Origin: Mycolicibacterium thermoresistibile
GTDB taxonomy: Bacteria > Actinomycetota > Actinomycetes > Mycobacteriales > Mycobacteriaceae
Length of the DNA stretch: 64,000 nucleotides
Direction: 5' to 3'
Assembly: GCF_900187065.1 (NCBI RefSeq)
Contig: NZ_LT906483.1
Coordinates: 1,054,001-1,118,000 of the forward strand
Both the position numbers and the translations under genes were made by a program. Shown here in pieces: positions 1 to 8,334 of the stretch; within the stretch, counting starts at the first letter, position 1; the number at the start of each line of letters is the position of its first letter. The notes below the pieces were generated by a model, which made no database searches, was not told where the DNA came from, and worked only from the letters and a program-made list of their open reading frames with translations.

Positions 1-170
1 CGATCGAGGGCGACAAGAAGGCCCGCAGCGTGCGGGTCGGCCAGTTGATCGCCGAGCGCGCCAAGGCGGCCGGGATCGAGAACGTGGTGTTCGACCGCGG
101 TGGCTACACCTACGGCGGACGCATCGCGGCGTTGGCCGATGCGGCGCGGGAGAACGGGCTGAACTTCTGA
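1..170 (+). CDS. rplR: 50S ribosomal protein L18 (C-terminal part)
   Basis: The window opens inside this gene, so only the last 55 residues and the TGA are present. The reading frame starts at base 3 and gives a tail that contains [20 protein letters not shown] and ends in ENGLNF, the typical C-terminus of bacterial L18, which binds 5S rRNA in the central protuberance. It lies 43 bases before rpsE in the standard spc-operon order (L18, S5, L30, L15). The start and RNA-binding N-terminus are outside the window. Confidence 0.93.
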   Translation, partial: IEGDKKARSVRVGQLIAERAKAAGIENVVFDRGGYTYGGRIAALADAARENGLNF

Positions 171-213
171 TGACGAAAGACTTGTGCATGTACACCGATG
201 GAAGGATGCAACG

Positions 214-858
214 ATGAGCCAGCCTGGTGCCGGGGGTCCGGCCACCTCGGAGGGCCGGCGTGAGCGCGAAGGTCGGCGTCGCGACGATCGCCGGGGCCGC
301 GATGGCGGTGACAAGAGCAACTACCTCGAGCGCGTCGTATCGATCAACCGCGTCTCCAAGGTCGTCAAGGGTGGTCGCCGGTTCAGCTTCACCGCGCTGG
401 TGATCGTCGGTGACGGCAACGGCATGGTCGGTGTCGGCTACGGCAAGGCCAAGGAGGTCCCGGCCGCGATCGCCAAGGGGGTGGAGGAAGCCCGCAAGAA
501 CTTCTTCCGGGTCCCGCTGATCGGCGGCACCATCACCCATCCGGTGCAGGGCGAGAAGGCCGCCGGTGTGGTCATGTTGCGTCCGGCCAGCGCCGGTACC
601 GGTGTGATCGCCGGCGGAGCGGTGCGTGCCGTGCTGGAGTGCGCCGGCGTGCGCGACATCCTGGCCAAGTCGCTGGGCAGCGACAACGCGATCAACGTGG
701 TGCACGCCACCGTTGCCGCGCTGAAGATGCTGCAGCGGCCCGAGGAAGTGGCGGCCCGCCGCGGCCTGCCCATCGAGGACGTCGCGCCGGCCCGCATGCT
801 GCAGGCCCGGCGTGAGAGCGAGGCGCTGGCGGCATCCGCGGCGCGTGAGGGGTCGTAA
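214..858 (+). CDS. rpsE: 30S ribosomal protein S5
   Basis: This 214-residue S5 of the small subunit acts in decoding fidelity and assembly. A basic, low-complexity N-terminal extension of about 35 residues, common in mycobacteria, precedes the dsRNA-binding S5 domain ([20 protein letters not shown]) and the conserved [19 protein letters not shown] stretch. The C-terminal S5 domain carries [16 protein letters not shown] chose the ATG at 214 because GGAAGG sits about 9 bases upstream and the product then starts MSQPGAGG; an in-frame GTG at 184 would add ten unlikely residues. It is followed 3 bases later by rpmD. Confidence 0.96.
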   Translation: MSQPGAGGPATSEGRREREGRRRDDRRGRDGGDKSNYLERVVSINRVSKVVKGGRRFSFTALVIVGDGNGMVGVGYGKAKEVPAAIAKGVEEARKNFFRVPLIGGTITHPVQGEKAAGVVMLRPASAGTGVIAGGAVRAVLECAGVRDILAKSLGSDNAINVVHATVAALKMLQRPEEVAARRGLPIEDVAPARMLQARRESEALAASAAREGS

Positions 859-861
859 ACC

Positions 862-1041
862 ATGGCGCAACTGAAGATCACCCAGGTGCGCAGCACCATC
901 GGCGCGCGCTGGAAGCAGCGGGAGTCGCTGCGCACGCTCGGCTTGCGGAAGATCCGTCAGTCGGTCGTGCGGGAGGACACCCCGCAGACCCGTGGACTGA
1001 TCAAGGCCGTGCACCATCTCGTCACGGTTGAAGAGGTTTAG
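862..1041 (+). CDS. rpmD: 50S ribosomal protein L30
   Basis: A 59-residue protein starting [14 protein letters not shown], with the L30 signature region [20 protein letters not shown] and ending [11 protein letters not shown]30 is a small protein of the large subunit found in most but not all bacteria. It sits 3 bases after rpsE and 3 bases before rplO, so all are translated from one spc-operon message. Its length matches the usual 58 to 62 residues. Confidence 0.96.
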   Translation: MAQLKITQVRSTIGARWKQRESLRTLGLRKIRQSVVREDTPQTRGLIKAVHHLVTVEEV

Positions 1042-1044
1042 GCG

Positions 1045-1491
1045 ATGACCATCAAACTGCATGACCTGCGCCCCGCGGCCGGGTCGAAGACCAGCAAGAC
1101 CCGGGTGGGTCGCGGTGACGGTTCGGGCCGCGGCAAGACCGCGGGTCGCGGCACCAAGGGCACCAAGGCCCGCAAGAACGTCCCGGTGACGTTCGAGGGC
1201 GGCCAGATGCCGATCCACATGCGGCTGCCCAAGCTGCGTGGTTTCCGCAACCGGTTCCGCACCGAGTACGCGGTCGTCAACGTCGGGGACATCAACCGGC
1301 TGTTCCCCGAGGGCGGTCAGGTCGGCATCGACGAACTGGTGGCCAAGGGTGCGGTGCGCAAGAACACCTTGGTGAAGGTGCTCGGTGACGGGAAGCTGAC
1401 CGTCAAGGTCGACGTCACCGCGCACAAGTTCAGCGGTAGTGCCCGCGAGAAGATCACCGCCGCCGGCGGTTCGGCGACCGAACTCTCCTGA
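1045..1491 (+). CDS. rplO: 50S ribosomal protein L15
   Basis: This 148-residue L15 has the glycine- and arginine-rich, rRNA-binding N-terminus ([20 protein letters not shown]) and the C-terminal L15 fold ending in [22 protein letters not shown]. It is an assembly protein of the 50S subunit. In many bacteria secY follows immediately; here a terminator and about 6.8 kb of other genes (small membrane genes, sppA, three methyltransferases) separate them. M. tuberculosis also has genes between rplO and secY. It is the last gene of this operon segment. Confidence 0.97.
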   Translation: MTIKLHDLRPAAGSKTSKTRVGRGDGSGRGKTAGRGTKGTKARKNVPVTFEGGQMPIHMRLPKLRGFRNRFRTEYAVVNVGDINRLFPEGGQVGIDELVAKGAVRKNTLVKVLGDGKLTVKVDVTAHKFSGSAREKITAAGGSATELS

Positions 1492-1515
1492 GGCCGACGA
1501 CAGAACTGATACGAG

Positions 1516-1550
1516 GGCCCCGATACGCAACAGCGTGTCGGGGCCTTCGT
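1516..1550 (+). terminator. Intrinsic terminator after rplO
   Basis: Bases 1516-1528 (GGCCCCGATACGC) pair with 1533-1545 (GCGTGTCGGGGCC) in a 13-bp stem with one G-U pair and an AACA loop, followed by TTCGTCGTCT. It begins 24 bases after the rplO stop and should end the spc-operon message. The T-tract is weak, as usual in mycobacteria. Confidence 0.8.
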
Positions 1551-1668
1551 CGTCTGTAGGCGTCGTCGTGATCACCGGCGCTCAGATAGCGCTGCGGGTG
1601 GTGGGAGTCATTGACCAGGCCCGGTGTCCAACGCCGGTGGAGGCGCGCTCCTGCAATAACCGGTTCGG

Positions 1669-1866
1669 TCAGTACTCTTTTCGTTCGGGATGGTCTGGAC
1701 CGCGTAGCGGTGGTGGGGGGCTGGCTGGCCGCATGTCGGATGTCCAACTTGGATTGATGAGGGGATCGGCACGGCCGTCGCGAATGCGTGTGAAATACCA
1801 CCTGGAACCGATGATGAACAGGGACATGAGTGCTACACAAGCGATGGCAGCCAGTATCTCGATCAT
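1669..1866 (-). CDS. Small single-pass membrane protein
   Basis: A 65-residue product starting MIEILAAIACVALMSLFIIG. Residues 2-20 form one clear membrane helix, followed by a short basic/polar, proline-rich tail ending PERKEY. Its ATG overlaps the stop of the upstream reading frame by 4 bases (ATGA at 1863-1866), which implies translational coupling. I recognise no family. Codon use is less GC-biased than in the neighbours, fitting accessory DNA placed between rplO and the membrane genes at 2345-3310. Coding status is supported by the coupling and the membrane helix, not by homology. Confidence 0.5.
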   Translation of the reverse strand: MIEILAAIACVALMSLFIIGSRWYFTRIRDGRADPLINPSWTSDMRPASPPPPLRGPDHPERKEY

Positions 1867-2214
1867 GACATCCCAGGGCTTGCGGTCAGGAGTTCGTCGA
1901 CGGTACGACTGTGTGAGTCATGGTATTCGCGGTACGCCTGCATGAACTTTCGTTCACTCGCTAACGTCTGACTCTCCTCCGCTCCAGGCGCCGGGGGGAC
2001 CGGCGACGGTGTTGCTCCACAGCTCAACGATCGTCGCATCGAGGTCGGCCAACGCAACGGCTTTGGCACGGAGGTCCGCGTCTCCGATGTCGTTGGCATG
2101 ATCATGCATCATTTGCACGTAGTCCCCGTACGCGGCGTCCTCATACGCGGCGGTTGCTCTGTTGACTGTCAGTGAGTCGTTGCCCGAACGGGTTAGGTAA
2201 AAGGTGGCGCCCAT
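1863..2214 (-). pseudogene. Small helical protein split by a frameshift at a C6 run
   Basis: From the ATG at 2214, one frame runs 86 residues (MGATFYLTRSGNDSLTVNRA... ending GESDVSE) to a stop at 1954. A second frame carries a charged helical segment (SERKFMQAYREYHDSHSRT...) and stops at 1863, overlapping the next gene. Both frames meet at a run of six C on the coding strand. Dropping one C would give a single protein of about 116 residues ending in TASPGMS. It may be a disrupted gene, a sequencing error in a homopolymer, or a true frameshift. An alternative is two overlapping small genes. I recognise no family. Confidence 0.45.
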
Positions 2215-2344
2215 GGGTATTCAGCATTCTCTCGCACAATGTGGCCCACGGACACCGGTGGCCACTCGTTAGCTTGGCTCATTACTGGGAACTGCAGCGC
2301 CGGAATCTGACCAGTCCAAGGCGGATCAGCAGCGCCGCCAAACT

Positions 2345-2764
2345 CTAGACCTCGAGGATGGCCAGCAGCGCCAGCACGATGGTCACCACGGCCAGCACTC
2401 CGTGCCCGATCACCACCGGGAACGGGAACGACCGCTCCGGCGCGTCCTGCACCGCAGACGGCTGCCCGCCGGCCGCATCGCCGCGGTAGACCGACAGCCA
2501 GCGCCGCACCATGGCGAAACCGAGCACGACCACCGGAATCAACAGCGCCAGCGCGATCCAGCCGATCGGGTGGTTGTCGGTGACGAGGTAGACGATCCAC
2601 AACACCAGCCCCAGCCCGGCCAGCCCGAAGTGACCGAAGACCGCGGCCGGGGCCAGGGCGCTGCGGGTCGAATCCCGGTGCCCGCCGCCGCCGACCCACT
2701 TGGCGAGCATGAACGCACCCCCGCCGGCGGTGAGCACCCACGCGATGAGCGAGGCGATTCCCAT
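2345..2764 (-). CDS. Multi-pass membrane protein of unknown function
   Basis: This 139-residue protein has about four hydrophobic helices: residues 1-20, a pair at roughly 45-65 and 70-90, and one at the C-terminus (VIGHGVLAVVTIVLALLAIL). The ATG at 2764 has a strong GGAGG ribosome site just upstream. It starts 9 bases after the stop of the DUF2231-type membrane gene, so the two are probably one operon. The product resembles small mycobacterial hypothetical membrane proteins and has no catalytic motif I can see. Confidence 0.75.
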   Translation of the reverse strand: MGIASLIAWVLTAGGGAFMLAKWVGGGGHRDSTRSALAPAAVFGHFGLAGLGLVLWIVYLVTDNHPIGWIALALLIPVVVLGFAMVRRWLSVYRGDAAGGQPSAVQDAPERSFPFPVVIGHGVLAVVTIVLALLAILEV

Positions 2765-2773
2765 GATCCTCCT

Positions 2774-3310
2774 TCAATCCGTTGTTGTTGACTGCCCGAA
2801 TCCATCTGCCTGAACGTGCTCGACGGCGACCCGTACCCCGTAGCGGTAGGCGAGCATGCCGCCCAGATATCCCGACGCTGCCAGCGCGACGAGGCTCACC
2901 ACCGACAACGCCAACGGACCGAACGACACGGCCGTCTCCTGCGGGTAGCCGCTGTGCCGCCAGGCGAAGTTGGCGATGTAGGCGACGGTCACCACCAGGT
3001 TCAGCGCCATGTGCACCATCGCGACGCGAAACGCCCGGGTGCTGCGGGGAATCACGATCAGGTCCAGGAAGCCGATCATCGCGGCCGCGACGGCGCCGAC
3101 CAGCCCGATGGCAATGAGCCATTCGGAGCCCTGCGCGAGAAATCCGGGCCGATCAACGCGGTGGGAGGCGATGTCGAAGACCAGACTGCACACCCAGGCG
3201 CCGATGGGGACGGTCACCAGGATCGGGTGGAACGGATGCCCATAGGGTCCGGCCAGCAGCGGGCTCACCGGCTGTTTGGCCTGCTCGAGGTTCTTCCGCG
3301 TGGGGTCCAC
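2774..3310 (-). CDS. DUF2231-type membrane protein
   Basis: A 178-residue membrane protein with the DUF2231-like signature GHPFHPILVTVPIGAW near residues 22-37 and four predicted helices (VCSLVFDIA, WLIAIGLVGAVAAAMIGFLDL, MALNLVVTVAYIANF, GPLALSVVSLVALAASGYLGG). Members of this family are often linked to haem or redox membrane proteins, but the function is unproven. The GTG start at 3310 is chosen for its GAGGAGG site 5 bases upstream. It leads an operon with the membrane gene at 2345-2764 and is divergent from sppA, sharing a 115-bp promoter region. Confidence 0.8.
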   Translation of the reverse strand: MDPTRKNLEQAKQPVSPLLAGPYGHPFHPILVTVPIGAWVCSLVFDIASHRVDRPGFLAQGSEWLIAIGLVGAVAAAMIGFLDLIVIPRSTRAFRVAMVHMALNLVVTVAYIANFAWRHSGYPQETAVSFGPLALSVVSLVALAASGYLGGMLAYRYGVRVAVEHVQADGFGQSTTTD

Positions 3311-3425
3311 CGTCACCTCCTCGCCCGGCGGATCCGTGTACTCACCGTGGACCCCGGACGCCGGCCAGTCAAGGGTGCCACCGTCAGGGGGCAGCGGACC
3401 CGGCCACCGTCGGTAGCCTTGATCC

Positions 3426-5243
3426 ATGCTTGCCTTCCTGCCCGGCGTCCCAGGCGCCGACGACCTGCGCGCGTTGGCCCGGAAGGTGGACACCGCCCGG
3501 CACCGCGGTGTGCCCGACGGCTGCGTGCTGGAGCTGGACCTCACGTCCATCCCGCCCGAATCCGGCGGATTCGACCCGCTGACGGTCCTCACCGGACGGG
3601 GCCGGCCGATGCTGCTGCGCGACGCGGTCGCCGCGATCCACCGCGCCGCCGAGGATGACCGGGTCGCGGGTCTCATCGCCCGCGTGCAGTTCCCCGCCGC
3701 ATCACCCGGGCCGGTACAGGAGTTGCGCGCGGCCCTCGACGCGTTCGGCGCGGCCAAACCCTCGCTGGCCTGGGCCGAAACGTATCCCGGCACGCTGTCC
3801 TACTACCTGGCCTCGGTGTTCCGTGAGGTCTGGATGCAGCCGTCGGGCACCGTCGGGCTGGTCGGCTTCGCCACCAGGGCGCTGTTCCTGCGGGATGCGC
3901 TGACCAAGGCGGGCATCGAGGCGCAGTTCATCGCCCGTGGCGAATACAAGTCCGCGGCAAACCTTTTCACCGAGGACAGCTACACCGAGCCGCATCGGGA
4001 GGCCGACAGCCGACTCATCGAGAGCCTGCACGAACAGGTGATCGCGGCGGTGGCCGAAGCCCGTCACCTGGAACCGGATGCGGTCAACGCGCTGGCCGAC
4101 AAGGCTCCGCTGTTGCGGGACGAGGCGGTGACCGGCGGGCTGATCGACCGGATCGGCTTCCGCGACGAGGCCTACGCCCGGATCGCCGAACTCACCGGCG
4201 CACCCGGGATCTCTCCGGAAACCGGGGATGCCGACACCGACCCCGACGCCCCTCCCCGGTTATATCTGTCGCGGTATGCCAAGGCGACGGCGCCGCGGTC
4301 CGGACCGTCGATCCCGTCGGTGCCGGCGCTGCCGGCGCTGCCGGGGCGCAGACCCAGACCCACCGTCGCCGTGGTCAACGTGCACGGACCGATCGTCAGC
4401 GGCCGCGGCGGCCCGCAGGTGCTGCCGTTCGGGACGTCCAGCGCCGGTGGGGACACCGTCGCGGCGGGCCTGCGGGAGGCGGCCGCCGACGACGACGTGT
4501 CGGCGATCGTGCTTCGGGTGGACAGCCCGGGCGGATCGGTCACCGGCTCGGAGACCATCTGGCGGGAGGTCGACCGGATCCGGCGCACCGGCAAGCCGAT
4601 CGTGGCCTCGATGGGCGCGGTGGCCGCGTCCGGCGGCTACTACGTGTCGATGGCCGCCAACGAGATCGTCGCCAACCCCGGCACCTTCACCGGATCGATC
4701 GGTGTGGTGACCGGCAAGCTGGTGGCCCGCGAACTGACGAACCGCCTCGGCGTCGGCACCGACAGCGTCCGCACCAACCCCAACGCCGACGCGTGGTCGA
4801 TCAACGAACCGTTCACCCCCGAGCAGCGTGCCCGGGTGGAGGCCGAGGCCGACCTGTTCTACACCGATTTCGTCGAGCGGGTCGCCGAAGGCCGCAGGAT
4901 GACGGTGGCAGCGGTCGAGGAGGTCGCCCGCGGGAGGGTGTGGACCGGGGCCGACGCCGAACGGCGCGGCCTGGTCGACGTGCTGGGTGGATTGCGTACC
5001 GCGATCATCCGGGCCCAGGTGCTTGCCGGATTCGACGAGGACGACGAGGCCCGGCTGGTCGGCTATCCGGGTTCGTCGCTGAGGGAGATGCTGCGCCCGA
5101 AACCGTCGTCCCAGCCGGCCGCGGCGAGTCTGCCGGACGCCCTGGCGGTGCTGTTGGCTCGCACCGTGTCCGGGGCGGTCGATCAGGCCGAACGGTCGCT
5201 GACCGGGGTGGCCGCGTTGTGGCCGGGTGGCATCCGGTTCTAG
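3426..5243 (+). CDS. sppA: Signal peptide peptidase SppA (protease IV)
   Basis: This 605-residue serine/lysine-dyad peptidase degrades cleaved signal peptides at the membrane. It is the long, duplicated (67K) form: an N-terminal ClpP-like half has the presumed general base Lys175 in GEYKSA, and the C-terminal half has the presumed nucleophile Ser402 in AASGGYYVS, in the positions expected from E. coli SppA. No classical signal peptide is obvious. A sppA homologue follows rplO in M. tuberculosis as well, so the position is conserved. No Shine-Dalgarno site is clear at the ATG, and translation may be leaderless. Confidence 0.93.
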   Translation: MLAFLPGVPGADDLRALARKVDTARHRGVPDGCVLELDLTSIPPESGGFDPLTVLTGRGRPMLLRDAVAAIHRAAEDDRVAGLIARVQFPAASPGPVQELRAALDAFGAAKPSLAWAETYPGTLSYYLASVFREVWMQPSGTVGLVGFATRALFLRDALTKAGIEAQFIARGEYKSAANLFTEDSYTEPHREADSRLIESLHEQVIAAVAEARHLEPDAVNALADKAPLLRDEAVTGGLIDRIGFRDEAYARIAELTGAPGISPETGDADTDPDAPPRLYLSRYAKATAPRSGPSIPSVPALPALPGRRPRPTVAVVNVHGPIVSGRGGPQVLPFGTSSAGGDTVAAGLREAAADDDVSAIVLRVDSPGGSVTGSETIWREVDRIRRTGKPIVASMGAVAASGGYYVSMAANEIVANPGTFTGSIGVVTGKLVARELTNRLGVGTDSVRTNPNADAWSINEPFTPEQRARVEAEADLFYTDFVERVAEGRRMTVAAVEEVARGRVWTGADAERRGLVDVLGGLRTAIIRAQVLAGFDEDDEARLVGYPGSSLREMLRPKPSSQPAAASLPDALAVLLARTVSGAVDQAERSLTGVAALWPGGIRF

Positions 5244-5284
5244 GCCGGTCGCTCCGGGCCGGTCGCTCCAGGTCGGTCACGCCC
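5243..5284. repeat. Three imperfect 14-bp tandem repeats
   Basis: Three 14-bp units (GGCCGGTCGCTCCG, then ending CCA, then a diverged GGTCGGTCACGCCC) fill the short gap between the convergent sppA and methyltransferase genes. The first base overlaps the last base of the sppA stop codon. No hairpin terminator is evident here. Confidence 0.7.
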
Positions 5285-5288
5285 GAGG

Positions 5289-6200
5289 TCAGGGCTTGTC
5301 GCCGCTGACGTAGATGATCTCGCCGAGCGGATCATCCGGGTCGGGATCCGGCGCCGGCAGCCCGTAGCGCACGAACAGATCCGAGCGTGACACCTCGGCC
5401 ATCTGCCAGCCCTCGGCGGTCAGGTACTGCGCCGGATGGTGACGTTCACCGTGGTAGATCAGCGACGGCATGTCCAGGTCCAGGCCGTGGCGGCGGAACT
5501 CCGCGGTCGCCGCGCGGGCCTTGTCCGGGTCGAAATCGCGCAGCGCCGGAACATATTCGGTAGCGACGGCGCTGCCGGGCGCCGACAGGGCGTCGATGTC
5601 GTCGAACAACCGGTCCTGCGCGTCCGGCGGCAGGTAGATCAACAACCCCTCGGCGATCCACGCGGTCGGTGCGGCGGGGTCGAATCCGGCGGCGGTGAGC
5701 GCGGCCGGCCAGTCGTGGCGCAGGTCGGCCGCCACCGTGCGGCGTTCGGCGGTGGGTTCGGCGCCGAGGCGGGCCAGCGTGCGGGTCTTGAACTCGATCA
5801 CCCGGGGTTGGTCGATCTCGTAGACGACGGTGCCGTCCGGCCACCGCAGCCGGTAGGCGCGGGCGTCCAGACCCGCGGCGAGGATCACCGCCTGCCGGAT
5901 GCCCCGGGCGGTGGCCGCTGCGAAATGGTCGTCGAAGAATCTGGTGCGGACCGCGACCTCGTCGATGTTGGCCTGCACCCGCGGCGCGGACTGCGGGTCG
6001 AGGTCGGCGACGGTCAGCTCACCGTCGGCGATCCTGGTGAAGAAGTCGATCCCGACCGCGCGGACCAGGGGAGCGGCGAACGGATCGTTGATCAACTCTT
6101 TCGGATCGCGGCTGGCCACCGCACGTCCGGCGGCGACCATCGTCGCGGTCGCGCCGACGCTGGAGGCCAGATCCCAGCTGTCGTCGTCTGCCCGTGTCAT
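5289..6200 (-). CDS. SAM-dependent methyltransferase (mycobacterial family), copy 1
   Basis: A 303-residue member of the leucine carboxyl methyltransferase-like family (PF04072, TIGR00027 type) that is expanded in mycobacteria. It starts [27 protein letters not shown] and carries the conserved [31 protein letters not shown] (SAM site), YEIDQP and [13 protein letters not shown] motifs. The natural substrate is unknown. The ATG overlaps the stop of copy 2 by 4 bases. Its central part is almost identical at DNA level to copy 3 but not to the adjacent copy 2. Related methyltransferase genes lie between sppA and secY in M. tuberculosis too. Confidence 0.9.
   Translation of the reverse strand: MTRADDDSWDLASSVGATATMVAAGRAVASRDPKELINDPFAAPLVRAVGIDFFTRIADGELTVADLDPQSAPRVQANIDEVAVRTRFFDDHFAAATARGIRQAVILAAGLDARAYRLRWPDGTVVYEIDQPRVIEFKTRTLARLGAEPTAERRTVAADLRHDWPAALTAAGFDPAAPTAWIAEGLLIYLPPDAQDRLFDDIDALSAPGSAVATEYVPALRDFDPDKARAATAEFRRHGLDLDMPSLIYHGERHHPAQYLTAEGWQMAEVSRSDLFVRYGLPAPDPDPDDPLGEIIYVSGDKP
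5663..5894. repeat. 232-bp tract nearly identical to 7532-7763
   Basis: Bases 5663-5894 inside methyltransferase copy 1 match 7532-7763 inside copy 3 at every position except one (5805 G versus 7674 C), at a constant offset of 1869. Just outside the tract the two genes differ again (for example at 5662 and 5895). The middle paralogue is clearly diverged over the same region. Confidence 0.9.
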
Positions 6201-7129
6201 CGCATCCCAGCCCTCACGACCGGGCGGACCGCGGTGACCGCCGACGAATCCCGCATCGCGGCCAGCGCCGCGGAGTCCGGGAATTCGCGGCCGTAGCCGG
6301 CGAAGACCTCGGCACGGGGGCGGGCCCGCGCATCCCAGCCGCGGCCGCGCAGGTAGTCCACCACCGGCGTGCGCTCGCCCGGATGGAACAGCTCGGACAA
6401 CTGGACCTCGAATCCGTGTTCCCGCCACCGGCGACCCAGTTCGTCGGCCTTCTCGCCGAGTCCCGCGCCCGGGCCGGGATGGTCCTCGGTGGCCAGCCGA
6501 CTGCCCGGGGCGCTGAGGTCGGTGATGTGGTCGAAGAGCCGGTCCTGGGCGTCCGGCGGCAGATACCGCAGCAACCCCTCGGCGCTCCACGCCGTCGCCA
6601 CCGTGGGGTCGAATCCGGCGGCGGTCAGCGCGGCCGGCCAGTCGTCACGCAGATCCACCGCGACCGGGCGGTGCGGTGCGGTCGGCGGGGCCCCCAGCTC
6701 CGCCAGGGTGCGGGTCTTGAACGCGATCACCTCGGGCTGGTCGATCTCGTAGACCACGGTGCCGTCCGGCCAGGTCAGCCGGTACGCCCGGGCGTCCAGA
6801 CCCGAGGCCAGGATCACCGCCTGCCGGGCGCCCACCCGCGTCGCGTCGGTGAAGAAGTCGTCGAAGAACCGGGTGCGCACCGCCATCACCTCGGTGAGCA
6901 CCTGCGCGGCGGCCCGTTCCTCGGCGGTGTCGGCCGGCAACTCCAGGTCGCCGTCGACCAACCGGGTGAAGAACTCCACCCCGACCGCGCGCACCAGGGG
7001 CGCGGCGAACGGGTCGTCGATCAGCGGTTCGGGTTCGCGCGACGCCAGCGCGCGGGCGGCCGCGACCATCGTCGCGGTGACGCCGACGCCGGAGGTCAGA
7101 TCCCAGGTGTCGGATTCGGAACGCGCCAT
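6197..7129 (-). CDS. SAM-dependent methyltransferase (mycobacterial family), copy 2
   Basis: A 310-residue paralogue of copies 1 and 3, starting [27 protein letters not shown]. The SAM-binding region [35 protein letters not shown] and [14 protein letters not shown] are all present, so the fold looks intact. It differs from copies 1 and 3 by a longer variable segment ([15 protein letters not shown]) and a distinct C-terminus (RPVVRAGMR). Its stop overlaps the start of copy 1 by 4 bases, and it starts 4 bases after the stop of copy 3, so the three form one operon. Substrate unknown. Confidence 0.9.
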   Translation of the reverse strand: MARSESDTWDLTSGVGVTATMVAAARALASREPEPLIDDPFAAPLVRAVGVEFFTRLVDGDLELPADTAEERAAAQVLTEVMAVRTRFFDDFFTDATRVGARQAVILASGLDARAYRLTWPDGTVVYEIDQPEVIAFKTRTLAELGAPPTAPHRPVAVDLRDDWPAALTAAGFDPTVATAWSAEGLLRYLPPDAQDRLFDHITDLSAPGSRLATEDHPGPGAGLGEKADELGRRWREHGFEVQLSELFHPGERTPVVDYLRGRGWDARARPRAEVFAGYGREFPDSAALAAMRDSSAVTAVRPVVRAGMR

Positions 7130-7133
7130 CGGC

Positions 7134-8072
7134 TCAACCCGCCCGCTTCCCGGGGCTCTTCTCGGAGCTGAGGTAGACCACCTCGGTGACCCGACCGTCG
7201 TTCTCGGCCGGCGGCAGCCCGGTGCGCACCAGCAGCTCGTTCGCGGTCAGGGCGGTGCAGCGCCAGCCGCGGTCGGCCAGATACCCGGCCACGTCGGCCC
7301 GGTCGCCCAGATAGATCAACTCGCTGAAATCCAGGTCCAGACCGTGGGCGCGCCACCGCTCGGCCAGGATCCGCATGCGTTGCCGCACCTCGTCCTCGTC
7401 GGCGTCGGCATGGGCGGGCACCCCTTCCACCCCCAGCCGGCTGCCCACCGCGCTGAGGTCGGTGATCTGGTCGAGCAACCGGTCCTGGGCGTCGGGCGGC
7501 AGATACCCGAACAGACCCTCGGCGATCCACACGGTCGGTGCGGCGGGGTCGAATCCGGCGGCGGTGAGCGCGGCCGGCCAGTCGTGGCGCAGGTCGGCCG
7601 CCACCGTGCGGCGTTCGGCGGTGGGTTCGGCGCCGAGGCGGGCCAGCGTGCGGGTCTTGAACTCGATCACCCGCGGTTGGTCGATCTCGTAGACGACGGT
7701 GCCGTCCGGCCACCGCAGCCGGTAGGCGCGGGCGTCCAGACCCGCGGCGAGGATCACCGCCTGGCGGATTCCGGCCTGGCCCGCCGCGAGGAAGAAATCG
7801 TCGAAGAACCGGGTGCGGGCGGCCATCGCGTCGGTGAACCGGGTCAGCGCGGTGCCGCTGCCGTCCACGCCGAGCACCTCGGACGGGATCTCCCGGTCGA
7901 TCATCCTGCGGAAGAACTCCACGCCGACCGCGCGCACCAGGGGAGCGGCGAACGGATCGTCGATCACGGCATCCTCGGCGCTGCTCGCCAGCGCGCGGGC
8001 GGCCGCCACCATGGTCGCGGTGGCGCCGACGCTGGAGGCCAGGTCCCAGGTGTCGTCGTCGGTACGCGGCAT
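7134..8072 (-). CDS. SAM-dependent methyltransferase (mycobacterial family), copy 3
   Basis: A 312-residue product from the ATG at 8072 ([21 protein letters not shown]), the start expected for the family. The motifs [35 protein letters not shown] and [14 protein letters not shown] are intact. A second in-frame ATG at 8123 has a much better ribosome site (GGAGGA, 6 bases upstream) and would add 17 residues ([17 protein letters not shown]); it could be the true start. The ATG at 8072 has only a G-rich stretch (GAGGGGGC). This is the first gene of the three-gene operon and is divergent from secY. Confidence 0.88.
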   Translation of the reverse strand: MPRTDDDTWDLASSVGATATMVAAARALASSAEDAVIDDPFAAPLVRAVGVEFFRRMIDREIPSEVLGVDGSGTALTRFTDAMAARTRFFDDFFLAAGQAGIRQAVILAAGLDARAYRLRWPDGTVVYEIDQPRVIEFKTRTLARLGAEPTAERRTVAADLRHDWPAALTAAGFDPAAPTVWIAEGLFGYLPPDAQDRLLDQITDLSAVGSRLGVEGVPAHADADEDEVRQRMRILAERWRAHGLDLDFSELIYLGDRADVAGYLADRGWRCTALTANELLVRTGLPPAENDGRVTEVVYLSSEKSPGKRAG

Positions 8073-8334
8073 CGGCGCCCCCTCACGGACCAGTGCACAA
8101 ACCCGGAATTGGTTAGCTGTCATAACAGCTCCTCCCGACTGTACGCCCGCTTCCGGGGACCCGTTCGAGCGATGCGGGCATCCGGGATGACTACTGTTAC
8201 TCTCATAGACTGTTTGACGCGTGACTCCGCAGGCTGTGCGTCTGTGCGGGCGCCGTACCTGACTTACCGAAACGCTGGAACTGACCAGCCCGTTTGGCAC
8301 GCCGCGCTATGAGGTCGGCTGCGCAGGAGGAAGA

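Noticed and set aside
2193-2282. 29-codon frame MSQANEWPPVSV... upstream of the frameshifted gene
   Set aside because: No ribosome site, overlaps the next start in another frame, too short to support.
8214-8242. TTGACG as a -35 box for secY
   Set aside because: No acceptable -10 sequence 16-18 bases downstream.
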